The position numbers were made by a program, and so were the translations under genes. Below are positions 11,295-21,816 of a stretch of DNA of 64,000 nucleotides, one piece after another; the first letter of the stretch is position 1; each line of letters opens with the position of its first letter. The notes beneath the pieces are model-generated. The model saw nothing but the letters and a program-made list of their open reading frames with translations, did not search any database and was not told the DNA's origin. The stretch is from Phymatolithon calcareum (taxonomy: Eukaryota > Rhodophyta > Florideophyceae > Hapalidiales): NCBI GenBank assembly GCA_977006965.1, contig OZ345361.1, positions 2,170,001-2,234,000 on the forward strand. The letters run 5' to 3'.

Positions 11295-11311
11295 TACTGT
11301 ACAGTATCATA
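11295..11311. repeat. Phased TA-NNN-TA array 2
   Basis: TACTGTACAGTATCATA parses as TA-CTG-TA-CAG-TA-TCA-TA, using the same three trinucleotides as the array near 10.95 kb. Confidence 0.7.
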
Positions 11312-12201
11312 TGTCGTAGAACAGAAAATTACACTTCATTGAGGTGCTGCTCGTGCCCACGAGTCGTGGGAATAATAGCCTTTTTGGAAGACTGACCACC
11401 GCGATCATTCCAGCATAATGATAATAATTCATTTTATTGAGGTGCTCGGTGCCCCCTTGCCGGAGTACTGTAAGTTGGCGTAATTGCTCATTTTGTTGAG
11501 CTGCCCCCTGAAGGAGTAAGGCCCGGTTTATACCAACATTTTCATGTTCCTGTCGAGCACGTTTTGCTTCAAAAAGACACCTGGCGGTTTTCTTGTGGAT
11601 GAACACCCGCGTCGCGTCTTGTCATACGACCACGACCACAGGAACCTCTTCGCCACCGGGAAACAGGTTAACTCTGTTTGTTCTGCTTTTTTCTCATACA
11701 TCATTACAGTACATTTGTTTTTGGCGGGTTTCACGCTCGATTTTCGCTCCGTTGCATGGGAGTACGTCGATATGCTTTGTAAACCGGGCGTGAACATGCC
11801 ATCCGATGCTCTCTAACTGGTATGGATAGAAGTGGACATATGGTCATATGATAAAAAAGTGGAAGCAGTGGTGGGCGAACATGAACACGAAAACGCTGGT
11901 ATCAAGTTGGCAACCTTCTATTCTATAGGGTTTCTAGCTGCGTTTATCATACCTGCTATATGATATCTCATTAGGGCGATCTCTAGTACAATTGTTCGGC
12001 TACTGCCTGACATCAGGCTGAATTACTGTATGATACCCTTGGTGCGACGCTGTGCTGTGCTGAGATATCCAGAGCGTTGCTTAGTTGCCGCTTTCCCCCA
12101 CGCGACAGAATCCAGCCAAAACTTCTTGGCACTAGGAAAGTTGCCCCAAGCGTCATCAGATGCGTTGGTAACTTTTAAATAAAAATCTACCTTCTTCTTC
12201 T

Positions 12202-12275
12202 TCTCTTTCCCCCACGCCAAGTACTACAGTACCATCATGACAACCATACTGTAACCATACACTATAGCTGGTACC
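12202..12275. repeat. Degenerate direct repeat, left of the GTPase pseudogene
   Basis: Starts TCTCTTTCCCCCACGCCA and runs through several ACCATAC units. A related sequence (CCTCTTTTCCCCCACGTCA, then ACCATAACCATACACA) lies at about 13262-13320, so the pair brackets the broken GTPase copy. Similarity is judged by eye. Confidence 0.45.
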
Positions 12276-12609
12276 ATATGGGTCCATCATGATGACGCCT
12301 GACCATCGCAAATCGGAAATACTATGCACCACCAACGAAGTCTCAACTTTTTCTTCGATCATCTCGAACGGGTACAGCGGTGTATACTGTGCACCCCAGG
12401 TACTATCCTCTGCAGGGGAAAATTTACACCTCTGTACCCGTTTGAGATGATCGCACTCCAACGCGACAACACAAGACGCTGAAAAAAGACAATTACAAAG
12501 AACGGAAAACAATTCAATGCAAGATCATCGTTTCAGAGTTCACATACCCCACCAGCATTTGCTGGTCAATCGACATAAATTTTTCTTACCTTAGCTATGA
12601 AAAGTGGCT

Positions 12610-13105
12610 AAGTCCAACGCATTGGAGGAGCACGCCAAGCTACCCCCCGATTATCCTCCGACACTTCCCTCCACTTGTCTCCAGAAATCCGTTGACACCT
12701 CAGTTGCAGTATCGATGAACCCCGCCGGTTTGGGATCGGGAATAGCTGCGAGTATTGACCGTGCCCTTGTGGTTGTGTTTACCATCTACGACACAGACAA
12801 AAATAACTGAAGGAGCCTTGAACCAAGTGTGCAAGGGATTCGAAGACGTGATAACCTTAAGCGACTCCACTCTCTCATACCTTACTGAAGCCCCCACGGC
12901 ACTTCCTGTGAGGTTCTTCCAGGATTTTGAGACGAATTTGAACAAGTTACTGGCTCTAAATTACCTCCAACATGTTGTCAATCGCAACGAAAGTTGTGAT
13001 GAACCTGTGCTCATGCAAACACTGAGGCGCATTGGACGAATCGTCAAGATTCTCTCAACGAAAGACCAACTCGATGCCATAGACTAATCTCTCTGCGAGA
13101 TAAGG
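12610..13105 (+). pseudogene. Broken copy of the 19.7-20.9 kb AIG1-like GTPase gene (5' part)
   Basis: Matches the intact gene at DNA level from about 100 bp upstream of its ATG to the codons after LDAID, with roughly 80-85% identity by eye. Shared peptide blocks include GIAASIDRA, FTIY, EAPTALP and QLDAID. Damage is clear. The start ATG region is changed, an AGA codon became TGA at about 12808, an extra C shifts the frame near 12826, an internal stretch is deleted near 12955, and an AAA became TAA at 13085. The homologue's GTPase domain (P-loop onward) is missing entirely, so this copy cannot make the enzyme. It is in the opposite orientation to the intact gene, 7 kb away. Confidence 0.85.
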
Positions 13106-13261
13106 CGTCAATTGTGCATGTGGAGTAACATTTCAGCAACTACTGTTTTAATACTCAACTGACTTTTTTGAGTTCTCGTCCATTTTTTGGCTTTTCTCAG
13201 CCATCATAAGCGAAACGTCGTTATAATACGAGCGATATATCCAATACAACTTGTCTAGTAA

Positions 13262-13320
13262 CCTCTTTTCCCCCACGTCAGAGGGCCACAGGTACTGCCA
13301 TAAAACCATAACCATACACA
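13262..13320. repeat. Degenerate direct repeat, right of the GTPase pseudogene
   Basis: Partner of the block at 12202-12275 (CCCCCACG core followed by ACCATA units). The spacing of about 1.05 kb encloses the pseudogene. Confidence 0.4.
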
Positions 13321-14888
13321 TTAGTAATGCTGATCGCCGACCCAAGTTTGAAACATGTAGCTCAATAGGGGATCCTTCCACACTTGTCCGCCGCTTTCGT
13401 CAATGCTGAAAACCTCTATTCGTGTATCTGTTATGTCGAGTGCATCGTACTCAACATTGGGAAACCTTACGACTCATCAGAGCGGACAAAACACTCTCCT
13501 CGGTCCTGTCTAGACTGCTGTATCAGCTAATCACGAACTGGTATGCTGGAGTGGAAGATTTCATCCGTACAATACTCCAACCTACATTGAAGGTTGGGTG
13601 AGCTGTAAAAACAGAACCATCGTTCAGACAACCGTGTACACAGCTTCGATTGTCACACACGCATTCGGAAAAATTCTCGTTTGCAGTCAGAAACAGCAAC
13701 CGCATCAACTGGCAGTATTGTTGCTGCTCTATAACGGCGGACAAAGTGCGTGCATCTCGATAAGCTTCCCATCGCGGCCCGGAATAACAAGCTGGGTGAC
13801 CACGGTGGTGCGATGCGGACGAGCGAAATCATCGTGCGGTGTTCACTGCCTCCGGCAGTCACCGGCAGGGGAGGGGAGATCGGCAAAGGGAAGCAACAGT
13901 TGGCGAGCGAGTGAACAAAGATTGCTGTCCCCAATTTTCAGCATTGCAGACAGTTTTTCCGCGCGCGTGTTGTCCGGCATCTATGTGCCTACGATGAATA
14001 ACGATGTAGGAAGTGATCAATGTTTTTACTGTAGGTAGGGCGATCCTACGCAGAAGAGTAAAAATGCTACCAGTTCACTTTCTCTCTTACTTTCGAATAG
14101 TGAATACACGGTTGCCGTTTGACAAAAGTGAAAAATGAGATGCTTGTATCCTTCGTAGACGTCGATGCAATCTGAACTATCAAACGGATACCGAAAACCA
14201 TGCATTTTGATCCATCCAGCTTCACCGTTACTATTTCCTTATACATCATTCCAAACACACCAAGACCGATACTCCCGACTCGCGACTCATTTAAGAGACA
14301 TTCACGTTGATTATCATGCATTTTGTCATCCATCGAGGGATCATGTATAAAGAAGATTGCGCTCGTAGAAGAAGGTGGTCGTGGTCATTCACAGTGTCTC
14401 TTCCTAGGTGTTGTTGAACAATTGGATGATTTATATTTTGGGTGGTAGATTCTAATCCTAATTGTTTCTCCGTCCCGCTATTCGGGAAGGCACCCTTGCT
14501 AATAAATAGTTAGCATAACGTTTGTACAGTACTCTAAACAGTGATACTTTCTACTATGGGACAGGCTACTGTAACCGCTTGCCTATCGTATGGCGTTCCA
14601 CAGGGAGAATCTATTCGTTGAGAGTCAGACTCGAGAGACGGTCTTGAGTCTCGTGTGGAAGAGCAGTGATCATGCGGCAATCGAGATCAAAGCTGGTTCA
14701 CCTTCCTTCGGGTGCAAGAAGAAGGGCTGTACGAGCTCAATAACTTTGTTATTCATATTGTAGTTTTCGCATGATCAAGTGCTCCAAAAATGGAAAGTTT
14801 TGTAAAACAGACGTCAAAGACCCCACAATACAGTCAAAATAATAAGTATTAATCCGTACTGTACACCAACTAGAACCCTGCCGTGAGC
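13321..14888. other. Gene-free region upstream of (3' to) trehalase
   Basis: 1.5 kb with only short frames in all phases and no recognisable domains. Contains four TACTGTA/TACAGTA sites (14027, 14525, 14567, 14857). The last part is the 3' flank of the trehalase gene. Confidence 0.55.
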
Positions 14889-16856
14889 TCACGAGAACCA
14901 GCGCCCTGGCTTTGCAGTTGTAATCTCTTCAATATACTCCTTCATCAACTTGAGGGCCACTCCATTCGTCCATCCAAATCCATCCTGAGAAGCGTATTCC
15001 CCGCCCGAACCATTTGACCCATCTCCCTTGGAAGCATCATATTTCTCATGCATTTCCGAACCACTTCTCCATCCAAGATACATACTTCTCACTGACCGCA
15101 TAGCAATCTCCTCCGCCGCCGCTGCAGCTCCCGCTGTCGGAAACGCATGATGGACTTTCCGCAATCCGCTAACGACAAAGTCAACCAAAGGCGGCCAACA
15201 ATTTGGAAAATCCCACTGCTGCTTCGACATTCTCGCAGTAGCTGCCACTCCACCGCGCATTACCAATCCTGAGTCCACCATCAAGTTCTGAACGAACATT
15301 CTCGCGTCATTCTCGCTCCAGAATCCCTCCCAACATCCTGCCCACAACGGCATCACGCCTCCGCAGGACACCACATCTGAATGCTGTCCGAGCTCACCGT
15401 CGTAATCCATCCACATTCCGTGCGAAGCGCTCCACATCACGTCCATCATTGCCTGTGCCCTTATCTCCGCTGCTCGGGCAAACCAATCTGACCTTTCTTT
15501 ATGCATTTTGCGCTCATCGTTTTCAGCTTCGTCCGAGTTATTTGAGCGCACGAGATAGGCGTGAAAGTTGGAGAAAAGTTTTTCAGAACGTAGTAGAATA
15601 CTGTTGAGACAAACAGGAACTATTTTCGACGTTTGTATACTCTGCATACCCTGTCCGTTCCGAAACCAACGGGAGGAAAAGTCCCATCCACTTTCGGCCC
15701 CTGATGCGATATCTTGGTACACCCGAGCGGCGTACTGGGCGAACTCGGGGTCGCCAGAGATGTCTTCCAGTGTGGCGGCAAGGTCCCCAGTGAAAATACG
15801 CATGGCGGACGCTGCCGTGTGCACGTCCTCGGAGTAAGATTCCGGGCGAGGTGTTTTTGAATTTGCCCTATACACGGCGAGAGATGCACGGTTGATGGAA
15901 TTATTTTCATGGACAGAAGAATTATCGAAGGCACGACGAGACGCCATGAATCCATGGTACTCCTTTTCTAACGTGGGCAGTGTCTCGTTGAGCCACTCAA
16001 TCTTCTCCAATTCTGTGGGTAACGTTTCGAAAACGGCGTTGACGGCTTCGGGGAGAACAGGGGGTTGCGAACGGGTGAGATAATACACTCGATTTCCGTT
16101 GGGAACAAAACCAAATTCATCCACGAGATAGAGCAGATTTCGAACGGCATTCTTTGCGGATTGCAGCATGTCGCATGCAATTAATCCATGAATGATCCAT
16201 AACGTGTCCCAGTAGTACACCTCTCGGAAACGACCGCCGGGAATTATGAAGGGGAAAGGCAAAGGAATGAGACTTGAACGCGAGTTTGCGAGAATATCAT
16301 GAGGACGGACCTGACCTCCGTCGGTCACGTCCGAGGTAGATAAGGAGCGGTCGACTGCAAATTTTCGACTCAAAAATGCCCATCGTCGCTTCAGGTCCAT
16401 GGCAAAATCACGCAGGGAAATGGAGTCGGGATACTTGTGTGTGAATGATGGTGGATGATGGTCAAAGTCGTCTGGATGATGCCGGATAATTTGCGAGTCA
16501 TTGTCAGGAGAGTCGTCAAAGACAGAGTTTAGAAATGCCATTCCTTCCTCCTCTGTCAAAGGATGGGGAAGATTGTTAAAGAGATGAAGAACCTTGTCCG
16601 GATGCATTTTCAAGGGACGGTCGACGAGGTTTTTAGAGTCAGGGTGAGGACGCCATGGGGCGAGCTGCAGTGCGCGCAGGAGACGGTCGTTGCAATACAC
16701 ACGCGACGCCGGGAAACGAGCTTTTATTCCATCATCCAAATTCATACGCGTCGATGCAAGAGAGGCGGGCGCGGTTCGGCACGGCCGGCGACGCGGTGTG
16801 ACGATGATCCCATGGCTGGATGGAATTAGGCGTGGGATGGTGTGAGGAAGACGCAT
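14889..16856 (-). CDS. Trehalase (GH37), alpha,alpha-trehalose to glucose
   Basis: An intronless 655-residue protein covering the whole GH37 family length. Signature 1 is PGGRFREVYYWDTLW at 206-220 and signature 2 is QWDFPNCWPP at 547-556. The catalytic acid lies in ESGWDFSSRW (D392), and the general base is the glutamate of HEKYD (E604), followed by the typical GSGGEY..QDGFGWTNG. All key elements are present, so it should hydrolyse trehalose to two glucoses. Residues 1-40 are arginine/serine/proline-rich and low in acids, which could be an organelle-targeting extension. Residues 115-140 and 435-455 are insertions rich in D, H and E. The ATG at 16856 is the first in-frame start. Neighbours are not sugar-metabolism genes. 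Confidence 0.95.
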   Translation of the reverse strand: MRLPHTIPRLIPSSHGIIVTPRRRPCRTAPASLASTRMNLDDGIKARFPASRVYCNDRLLRALQLAPWRPHPDSKNLVDRPLKMHPDKVLHLFNNLPHPLTEEEGMAFLNSVFDDSPDNDSQIIRHHPDDFDHHPPSFTHKYPDSISLRDFAMDLKRRWAFLSRKFAVDRSLSTSDVTDGGQVRPHDILANSRSSLIPLPFPFIIPGGRFREVYYWDTLWIIHGLIACDMLQSAKNAVRNLLYLVDEFGFVPNGNRVYYLTRSQPPVLPEAVNAVFETLPTELEKIEWLNETLPTLEKEYHGFMASRRAFDNSSVHENNSINRASLAVYRANSKTPRPESYSEDVHTAASAMRIFTGDLAATLEDISGDPEFAQYAARVYQDIASGAESGWDFSSRWFRNGQGMQSIQTSKIVPVCLNSILLRSEKLFSNFHAYLVRSNNSDEAENDERKMHKERSDWFARAAEIRAQAMMDVMWSASHGMWMDYDGELGQHSDVVSCGGVMPLWAGCWEGFWSENDARMFVQNLMVDSGLVMRGGVAATARMSKQQWDFPNCWPPLVDFVVSGLRKVHHAFPTAGAAAAAEEIAMRSVRSMYLGWRSGSEMHEKYDASKGDGSNGSGGEYASQDGFGWTNGVALKLMKEYIEEITTAKPGRWFS

Positions 16857-17564
16857 TGTTCAGTCCCTCGGCAATTCAAAGTGTTTCCTTACGCGGCAAG
16901 GTCGCGCATGCAGCGCGAATGTGCTAATTCTCATGCTTATTGGCGGCATTGGAGTCCAGATGAGTGCGTGCAGAGAAAGATGACGAAAAGAGGAATGTGA
17001 GGATAGTTGGCTGACGATTTCTGCTGCGTGAAACATTTCTAGGTGGCAGAGAAGGAAAATAGATCAGATAACATTTCATTGGCGCGCCGGCCGCATAGCA
17101 AATGGAAGCAGACCTGAAGAAATTTTTTTATTTTCCGGGATGCTAATCCTCGGGAGGAGATTCTGGAGATGAAACGCCTCCTCGAGACTCGTGTGACCGA
17201 AGGTAAATGGACACGAGAGTGCGTCGATTTTCTAGGACAACTTTCTGCTTGATTGCGTGCTATCTACGCGCAGTCCACTGGCGGTACTCTAGCAGTCCTG
17301 TTTCTTTGTTGCCCCCGGTTTTTGAAGAGCTGCAAAGGCTCTACTCACGAATAACTATGTTCTGCATAAAACTTCACCTGCGTGCAGCTGCTTTCAGTTT
17401 GTCTGGAGAACTCAAAATCGCACATTTCTCCTCCAAAGGCTCCTCGCATTGGAGTGGATGCTTGAAGCGTCTGTAAAAGAAGTTCCACTGCATGAAGCAG
17501 ACCGATTGGAAAGAGGGCGCCGAAAAAGACGGCGAACAGCTCATTCCACGAAAGGCACTGACAG
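16857..17564. other. Trehalase promoter side and gap
   Basis: About 0.7 kb between the trehalase start and the MITE. No coding frame or repeat that I can support. Confidence 0.5.
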
Positions 17565-17961
17565 AGAGGCCTTGTTGAGAACTCATCAAAATCGCGGCAT
17601 AGACCCAGTCAAAAAAGTCCTCGTTACCAGTCATTATTTCGTGGACTGGTTACGAGGACGCGGCATAGGTTTTGAGTGGCTGATTTCACGTGCAGTGTTG
17701 ATTTGCAAACTTTCGCTTCAGATGTTTTTGCACACTTTTAAGCAAAAACTTGAAACATCACGAAAAGTTTGGTTGAAAAGCAATTCCACTTCCGAAAACT
17801 AAAAATCGTTATGAGAAAAAATGTCCCATAGATGAACACATCAGCCACGCCAAACCTATGCCGCGTCCTCATTACCAGTGAAAATATTTGAGACTGGAAT
17901 TGCGGACTTTTCCAGACTGGTAATGCCGACGCAAAAATCGGATACTCAAGAAGGTCCCTCT
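17565..17961. mobile_element. Foldback MITE, copy 1 (397 bp)
   Basis: About 90% identical by eye to 52798-53184. It starts AGAGGCCTTGTTGAGAACTC and ends CTCAAGAAGGTCCCTCT, an imperfect terminal inverted repeat of about 20 bp. Inside, a roughly 40-bp segment containing GGACGCGGCATAGGTTTT reappears inverted as AAACCTATGCCGCGTCC, so the element can fold back. It has no transposase. Flanking CAG/GGCAG leaves the target duplication uncertain. Confidence 0.85.
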
Positions 17962-19042
17962 GGCAGCTGCCAATTGAAGTGGACATGGGGTTCATTTCCA
18001 TCGCGCCGTACAATTTTTCAAGATAACTTTCCTGGCACAGTTCTGAACATTTGGAACGCTCCCTCCAAATCTTAGCGGATACTGTCGTGATATGAAAGCA
18101 GCATGTCAGTCCAGGACGGCGCTCCCCGAGTTATTGGTTTCGGAATCGTGTTCGTCGATGACGTGGAGGAAGAAAGAAGAAGCTTTAGTCAGGACTAGAC
18201 ATGAACTTCCCGAACGGACTTCAAGAAGGGTAGGGCATGCCCTCTTTGCAGCGCTGAGATCTTGGAGAGGGCCTGTGAGGGCCGTCAGAAATCCTATTTT
18301 ATCAACCAAGGTTATACAGTTTTCAATCTTTCTTAGGATTCTTTTGGACTTCCAACTCCTGTATGATAGGGAGCGATTTGCTAACGTAGGGAACCCTAAA
18401 TTATGGACGTCATGTATCATAGGGGGCATAGAGAACGGTCTCGCGGGAATAGGAATAGGTTAGCAAAAAATTGTTAACATCCTATTGGACCACAGAAAAA
18501 AGAGTCAGAGACCCCTTGCAAAAAATTACAGAATGCGAAGCCCCTAAATTTCATTACATTTTTCAGGGGTCGCTACGTGAGCCCTCGCGGGGGCTTCGAG
18601 AAACCCGACAGGAAGAGGGCCGCTCCAGAAAAATGAGGCCCTCAGAAGGCTTTATTCGTGGAGAGACTCAATCGGGCTGTTCATGTCTAGTCGGGACAAG
18701 CCGAGGATATAAATCGCCCTTCTGTCAAGTCAGAAATGGCAATCAAGAGAATAGACATCTTTTCTGACAGTCTTGAGAAAGAAAACCGTTGATCTAAATT
18801 CGAACATCATTGGTGGCCTCTCCACATACTCTCTCGAAAATTGGCTTTTAATCGCGACAATGACTAGAGCTGGGCTTTGCACAAGAATTATGTTGAGATT
18901 TAAGAAAACAGAGGCACAACATTTTCTCTGCAGACATCGTAGATAATGGTAATATCGAACATTGAACTCAAAAAATTTACAACATGATGGCAGGATGCCC
19001 ACTTATGGCTCTGCAGGATACGGAAGAACTGGAAAGCCGGTC
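17962..19042. other. Gene-free region
   Basis: Short frames only. A 14-bp sequence GACTAGACATGAAC at 18193-18206 recurs inverted at 18679-18692, which may mark the ends of a small unrecognised element of about 500 bp. Confidence 0.4.
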
Positions 19043-19615
19043 TAGCGCCAGGTTCACAAGAACCTGACGCCACAAGAGTCAGAGAAGGCCAGGAGAGAAA
19101 AAAAGTGCAGGAGAGATCTGAATGGAGGAAAGAGAGACAAACAATCAAAACCTTCAGAAGGGCAAGCAGGCAGAATGAGAGTGTAGGCGTCGGCGTCGTC
19201 CTTCGGTGGCGCCCTTGGCTGGGCCGTCGATATTGGAACAGGCGAACGAAAAGGGGGAATGGAAACTTGAGCGTGCGACATCCTAGCAATCGAGCCGAAA
19301 TCCAGAGACCTCTGGGGCAGGGTGAGAGCCTTCGAACTCTGCGTGGTCGAAGGGACGAGCAGATGAACCTGAGCTTGCACGATCCAAGCAATCGAGCAAG
19401 AAATCTGAAGAACTCCGACATTTCTTTACGCAAAGGTAGGAACTAAGTATCTGATAAAATTTATACTACTAGCAAAGCGAACACGAGACACGATTCCCTC
19501 ATGGCTTGACAAATTACCTACTATGGGCCTCATGAGATCACAACCCGAGTTGCAGTCTTACAGTCGCAAGAGCAGTAAGCGCCTACCGCATTCAGCCAGC
19601 GACAAAGCACCACGC
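19043..19615 (+). repeat. Dispersed repeat family R1, copy A
   Basis: Begins TAGCGCCAGGTTC and shares with 23619-24668 a series of blocks. These include the opening AGCGCCAGG hairpin, an AGAGAGACAAAC-type purine-rich tract, TTGGC(T)GGGCCGTCGA, GAAACTTGAGCG, CAATCGAGCCGAAATCCAG, GCGTGGTCGAAGGGAC, a GGAACTAA block and a terminal CAGTCGC(A/G)AGAG...CAGCGACA block. Copy A lacks the internal tandem units seen in copy B. No coding capacity is seen; it could be a solo LTR or a non-autonomous element. Confidence 0.7.
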
Positions 19616-19747
19616 GCGCACTTCGCGTTTGCACACTGCAACCTTCCGCGGTGGACGAACTTTTCCTCCTATGCGGAAGCACAAGGGAAAACCGTTTCCA
19701 CCATTTCTTACGTTGCTGTTACCGAAAATTCGCCGAACATTGCTTGA

Positions 19748-20920
19748 TTATCCCAATTGGGAAACACGACTGGTTTCCTCCTCCGTAAATTGGTCAACGT
19801 TCTCCGTGTTTATATTCTCCGGTCTGTCGTCCCGGAGCTTTGTGACAGGTACTTTTCGGAAGAGATCTTGCAGCTCAGGACTTCTCAAAATCTTGTTTTC
19901 CTTTGAAGTAAAAAACGGCTCATCTGGTACAAAGCACCAATATTTTGTATGCCATTTGTTGGTCAATGCATGTACAAGTTGTTCACCAACGGTCTTATCC
20001 TTTTGATTTCGATCCACTAGCTCCTGTGGAGCTTGGTTGAAAATGATTCCAAACTTATCATTAATGTCCAGATCGCTGAAACAGTCGAACAATAACCTGA
20101 AAGTCACTGCATCTTCCCATCGCAAATTGCCGTTTTTAAGATTCGCCACGAAAGCAATCGCGATAGATTCCCTCTTTTGAAACAGCTTGTCCAACTCTTT
20201 TGCATTTTCTCTCATATTCTCATCGCCCGCCTCGAGCAAACCCGGTGTGTCGTACAAAGTTATGTTATTTTTCACTTGCTCCATCACCGTCGTCGTCAAT
20301 CCATCGCCGATATTAATTCCGCTACGGAACACTGCAGCCCCAAAAACTCCGTTCAGAATTGTGCTCTTTCCAGATCCTGGATTCCCGACGAGAGCGAGCG
20401 CATCCACGCCGGGGCTCACGTCTAGACCACCGAGTGCTTTGCGGGTTTCGCTATGCTCGGTGTGATTCCCTATGGCGTTGACAAGGATTCGGTTCATCGC
20501 TTGAAAACTTTCCGTCATCTCGCGGAGAGCTTTGTCAATGGCATCGAGTTGCTCTTTCGTTGTGAAAATTTTGGCTGTTCGTCCAATCTGATGCAGTACT
20601 TGCCTGACCGCAGGGCCATTAGATTTTTCGTGGAGATTGACAACAACTTGGAGATCAGTGCTAGAAATGCCAATTTGAGTCAGTACCCTTTTCAGATTCG
20701 CTTCGCATTCCTTGAAGAACCTCCCAGGAAGTGCCGTGGGGGCTTCCTTAAGGTACTCGAGAGTGGAGGCGCTTAAGGTTTTCATGTCGTCGAATCCTTT
20801 GCGCACTTGTTCAAGGTTCCTTCTGTTATTTTTGTGCGTGCTGTAGATGGTAAACATAACCACAACGGCACGGTCAACACTCGCAGCTATTCCCATTCCC
20901 AAACCGACTGGGTCTGCCAT
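19748..20920 (-). CDS. AIG1/GIMAP-like P-loop GTPase with N-terminal helical domain
   Basis: An intronless 390-residue protein. Residues 1-150 are helical with no recognised domain. The GTPase core follows: P-loop GNPGSGKST at 179-187, switch-I threonines TTT near 209-211, G3 motif DTPG at 224-227 and a divergent G4 (FNQAP, 294-298, in place of NKxD). This combination fits the AIG1/GIMAP or related septin-like GTPases. Residues after 330 form a short charged tail with no membrane anchor. The ATG at 20920 (MADPVGLG) is chosen because the pseudogene copy's similarity to the protein becomes continuous there; the in-frame sequence upstream is open but is leader-like. A truncated copy at 12.6-13.1 kb shows that the family duplicates. 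Confidence 0.8.
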   Translation of the reverse strand: MADPVGLGMGIAASVDRAVVVMFTIYSTHKNNRRNLEQVRKGFDDMKTLSASTLEYLKEAPTALPGRFFKECEANLKRVLTQIGISSTDLQVVVNLHEKSNGPAVRQVLHQIGRTAKIFTTKEQLDAIDKALREMTESFQAMNRILVNAIGNHTEHSETRKALGGLDVSPGVDALALVGNPGSGKSTILNGVFGAAVFRSGINIGDGLTTTVMEQVKNNITLYDTPGLLEAGDENMRENAKELDKLFQKRESIAIAFVANLKNGNLRWEDAVTFRLLFDCFSDLDINDKFGIIFNQAPQELVDRNQKDKTVGEQLVHALTNKWHTKYWCFVPDEPFFTSKENKILRSPELQDLFRKVPVTKLRDDRPENINTENVDQFTEEETSRVSQLG

Positions 20921-21686
20921 CGTCACTGGCTCTGCCGCGATACTGCAACTTAGTTGCCAACGGTTTTCTGGACACAAGTGGGGGGAACAGTTGGAGGGAC
21001 TAGGCGGGTAGCTCGGCGTGCGCTTCCATGCGGTGGGCCAGTCACTCTTCAGAGAGAGAGAGATTTGGTTTATTTGAGAAGTATCTACAGTACAGCTATG
21101 ATAAGCGTAGCAGCCCACTTCCATCGCGTGCCAGCAAGGATTTTTTCGTGCACTGTACTATCATACGGCACCTAAAGCAAGCGCCCGTTGTGGTCTCGTC
21201 TATGATACAGGATTCAAGCGGCAAAAAACCTCCTCCCGCCGGAGCAATGTGCCCTTGCCGCAGCTCTCACAGCGGAGTTGAAGGATGAAGGAAAATGCTT
21301 AGAGTATAAAATTTAGCTCCTGGTCGTGTGGTCTTGCAACGAGAGCTGCTGTCTCGTTCTCGCGCAGAGAGAGTATTCAGGGTTGGACAAATCTTCAGCA
21401 ATACAGTAAAGTTAGATTCATAGCGCAATGCGCTAAAGTGTCCATCCGCGCGCAGATGCGCGCAGGGTAGTTTTGCGACATCCCAGGCCCTCCTGTGGAA
21501 CTGGAAGGGTGGCCAGAGAGCGGTGGATCGGCGCGCCAAAGCGCATGGGCGAGTTTAACGACTTATGATAACGGGCCAGCCACTCTTCAGGAGCTGAGAT
21601 AAGCAAAACTTACACCGTTTGACCTTTTTTCCATGCTGTGTCATAAGTTAATTAACCAATCGGGTAATTGGTGTACGTAATCCAAA

Positions 21687-21749
21687 TGCTGGGGGATTAA
21701 ACCTCCCGAAATCATGACGGGAGGTTACGGAAGGTTTAATCCCCCAGCA
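21687..21749. repeat. Nested inverted repeat (hairpin 1 of a cluster)
   Basis: An 18-nt arm TGCTGGGGGATTAAACCT at 21687-21704 is perfectly complementary to 21732-21749. A second inner pair ACCTCCCG / CGGGAGGT lies at 21701-21708 and 21718-21725. Either of two alternative stems can form. Confidence 0.85.
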
Positions 21750-21752
21750 CCA

Positions 21753-21816
21753 TTGAAAATTGCAATTTTCAACATGGTGACGTTGCAAGTGCAACGTCGT
21801 TTGTGATTAAAATCAC
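21753..21816. repeat. Three further hairpins directly following
   Basis: Perfect palindrome TTGAAAATTGCAATTTTCAA at 21753-21772. GACGTTGCA-AG-TGCAACGTC at 21779-21798. GTGATT-AA-AATCAC at 21803-21816. With the nested pair just upstream this makes four or more stems in 130 bp. Confidence 0.85.

Larger units (their letters stand above)
10080..12609. other. Gene-free region rich in palindromes and TA-NNN-TA motifs
   Basis: No convincing coding frame in 2.5 kb. The upstream 200 bases are purine-rich (promoter side of the membrane-protein gene). From 10.25 kb on, the sequence is studded with TACTGTA/TACAGTA and TATGATA/TATCATA, often chained. Three loose repeats of a TTCATT..TTGAGGTGC motif lie near 11334, 11429 and 11488. 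Two CTTTCCCCCACG blocks lie near 12090 and 12206. Confidence 0.6.

Noticed and set aside
17738-18013. Frames inside MITE copy 1 and its match at 52859-53188
   Set aside because: They repeat between the copies only because the element does; there is no protein character and the element is hairpin DNA.
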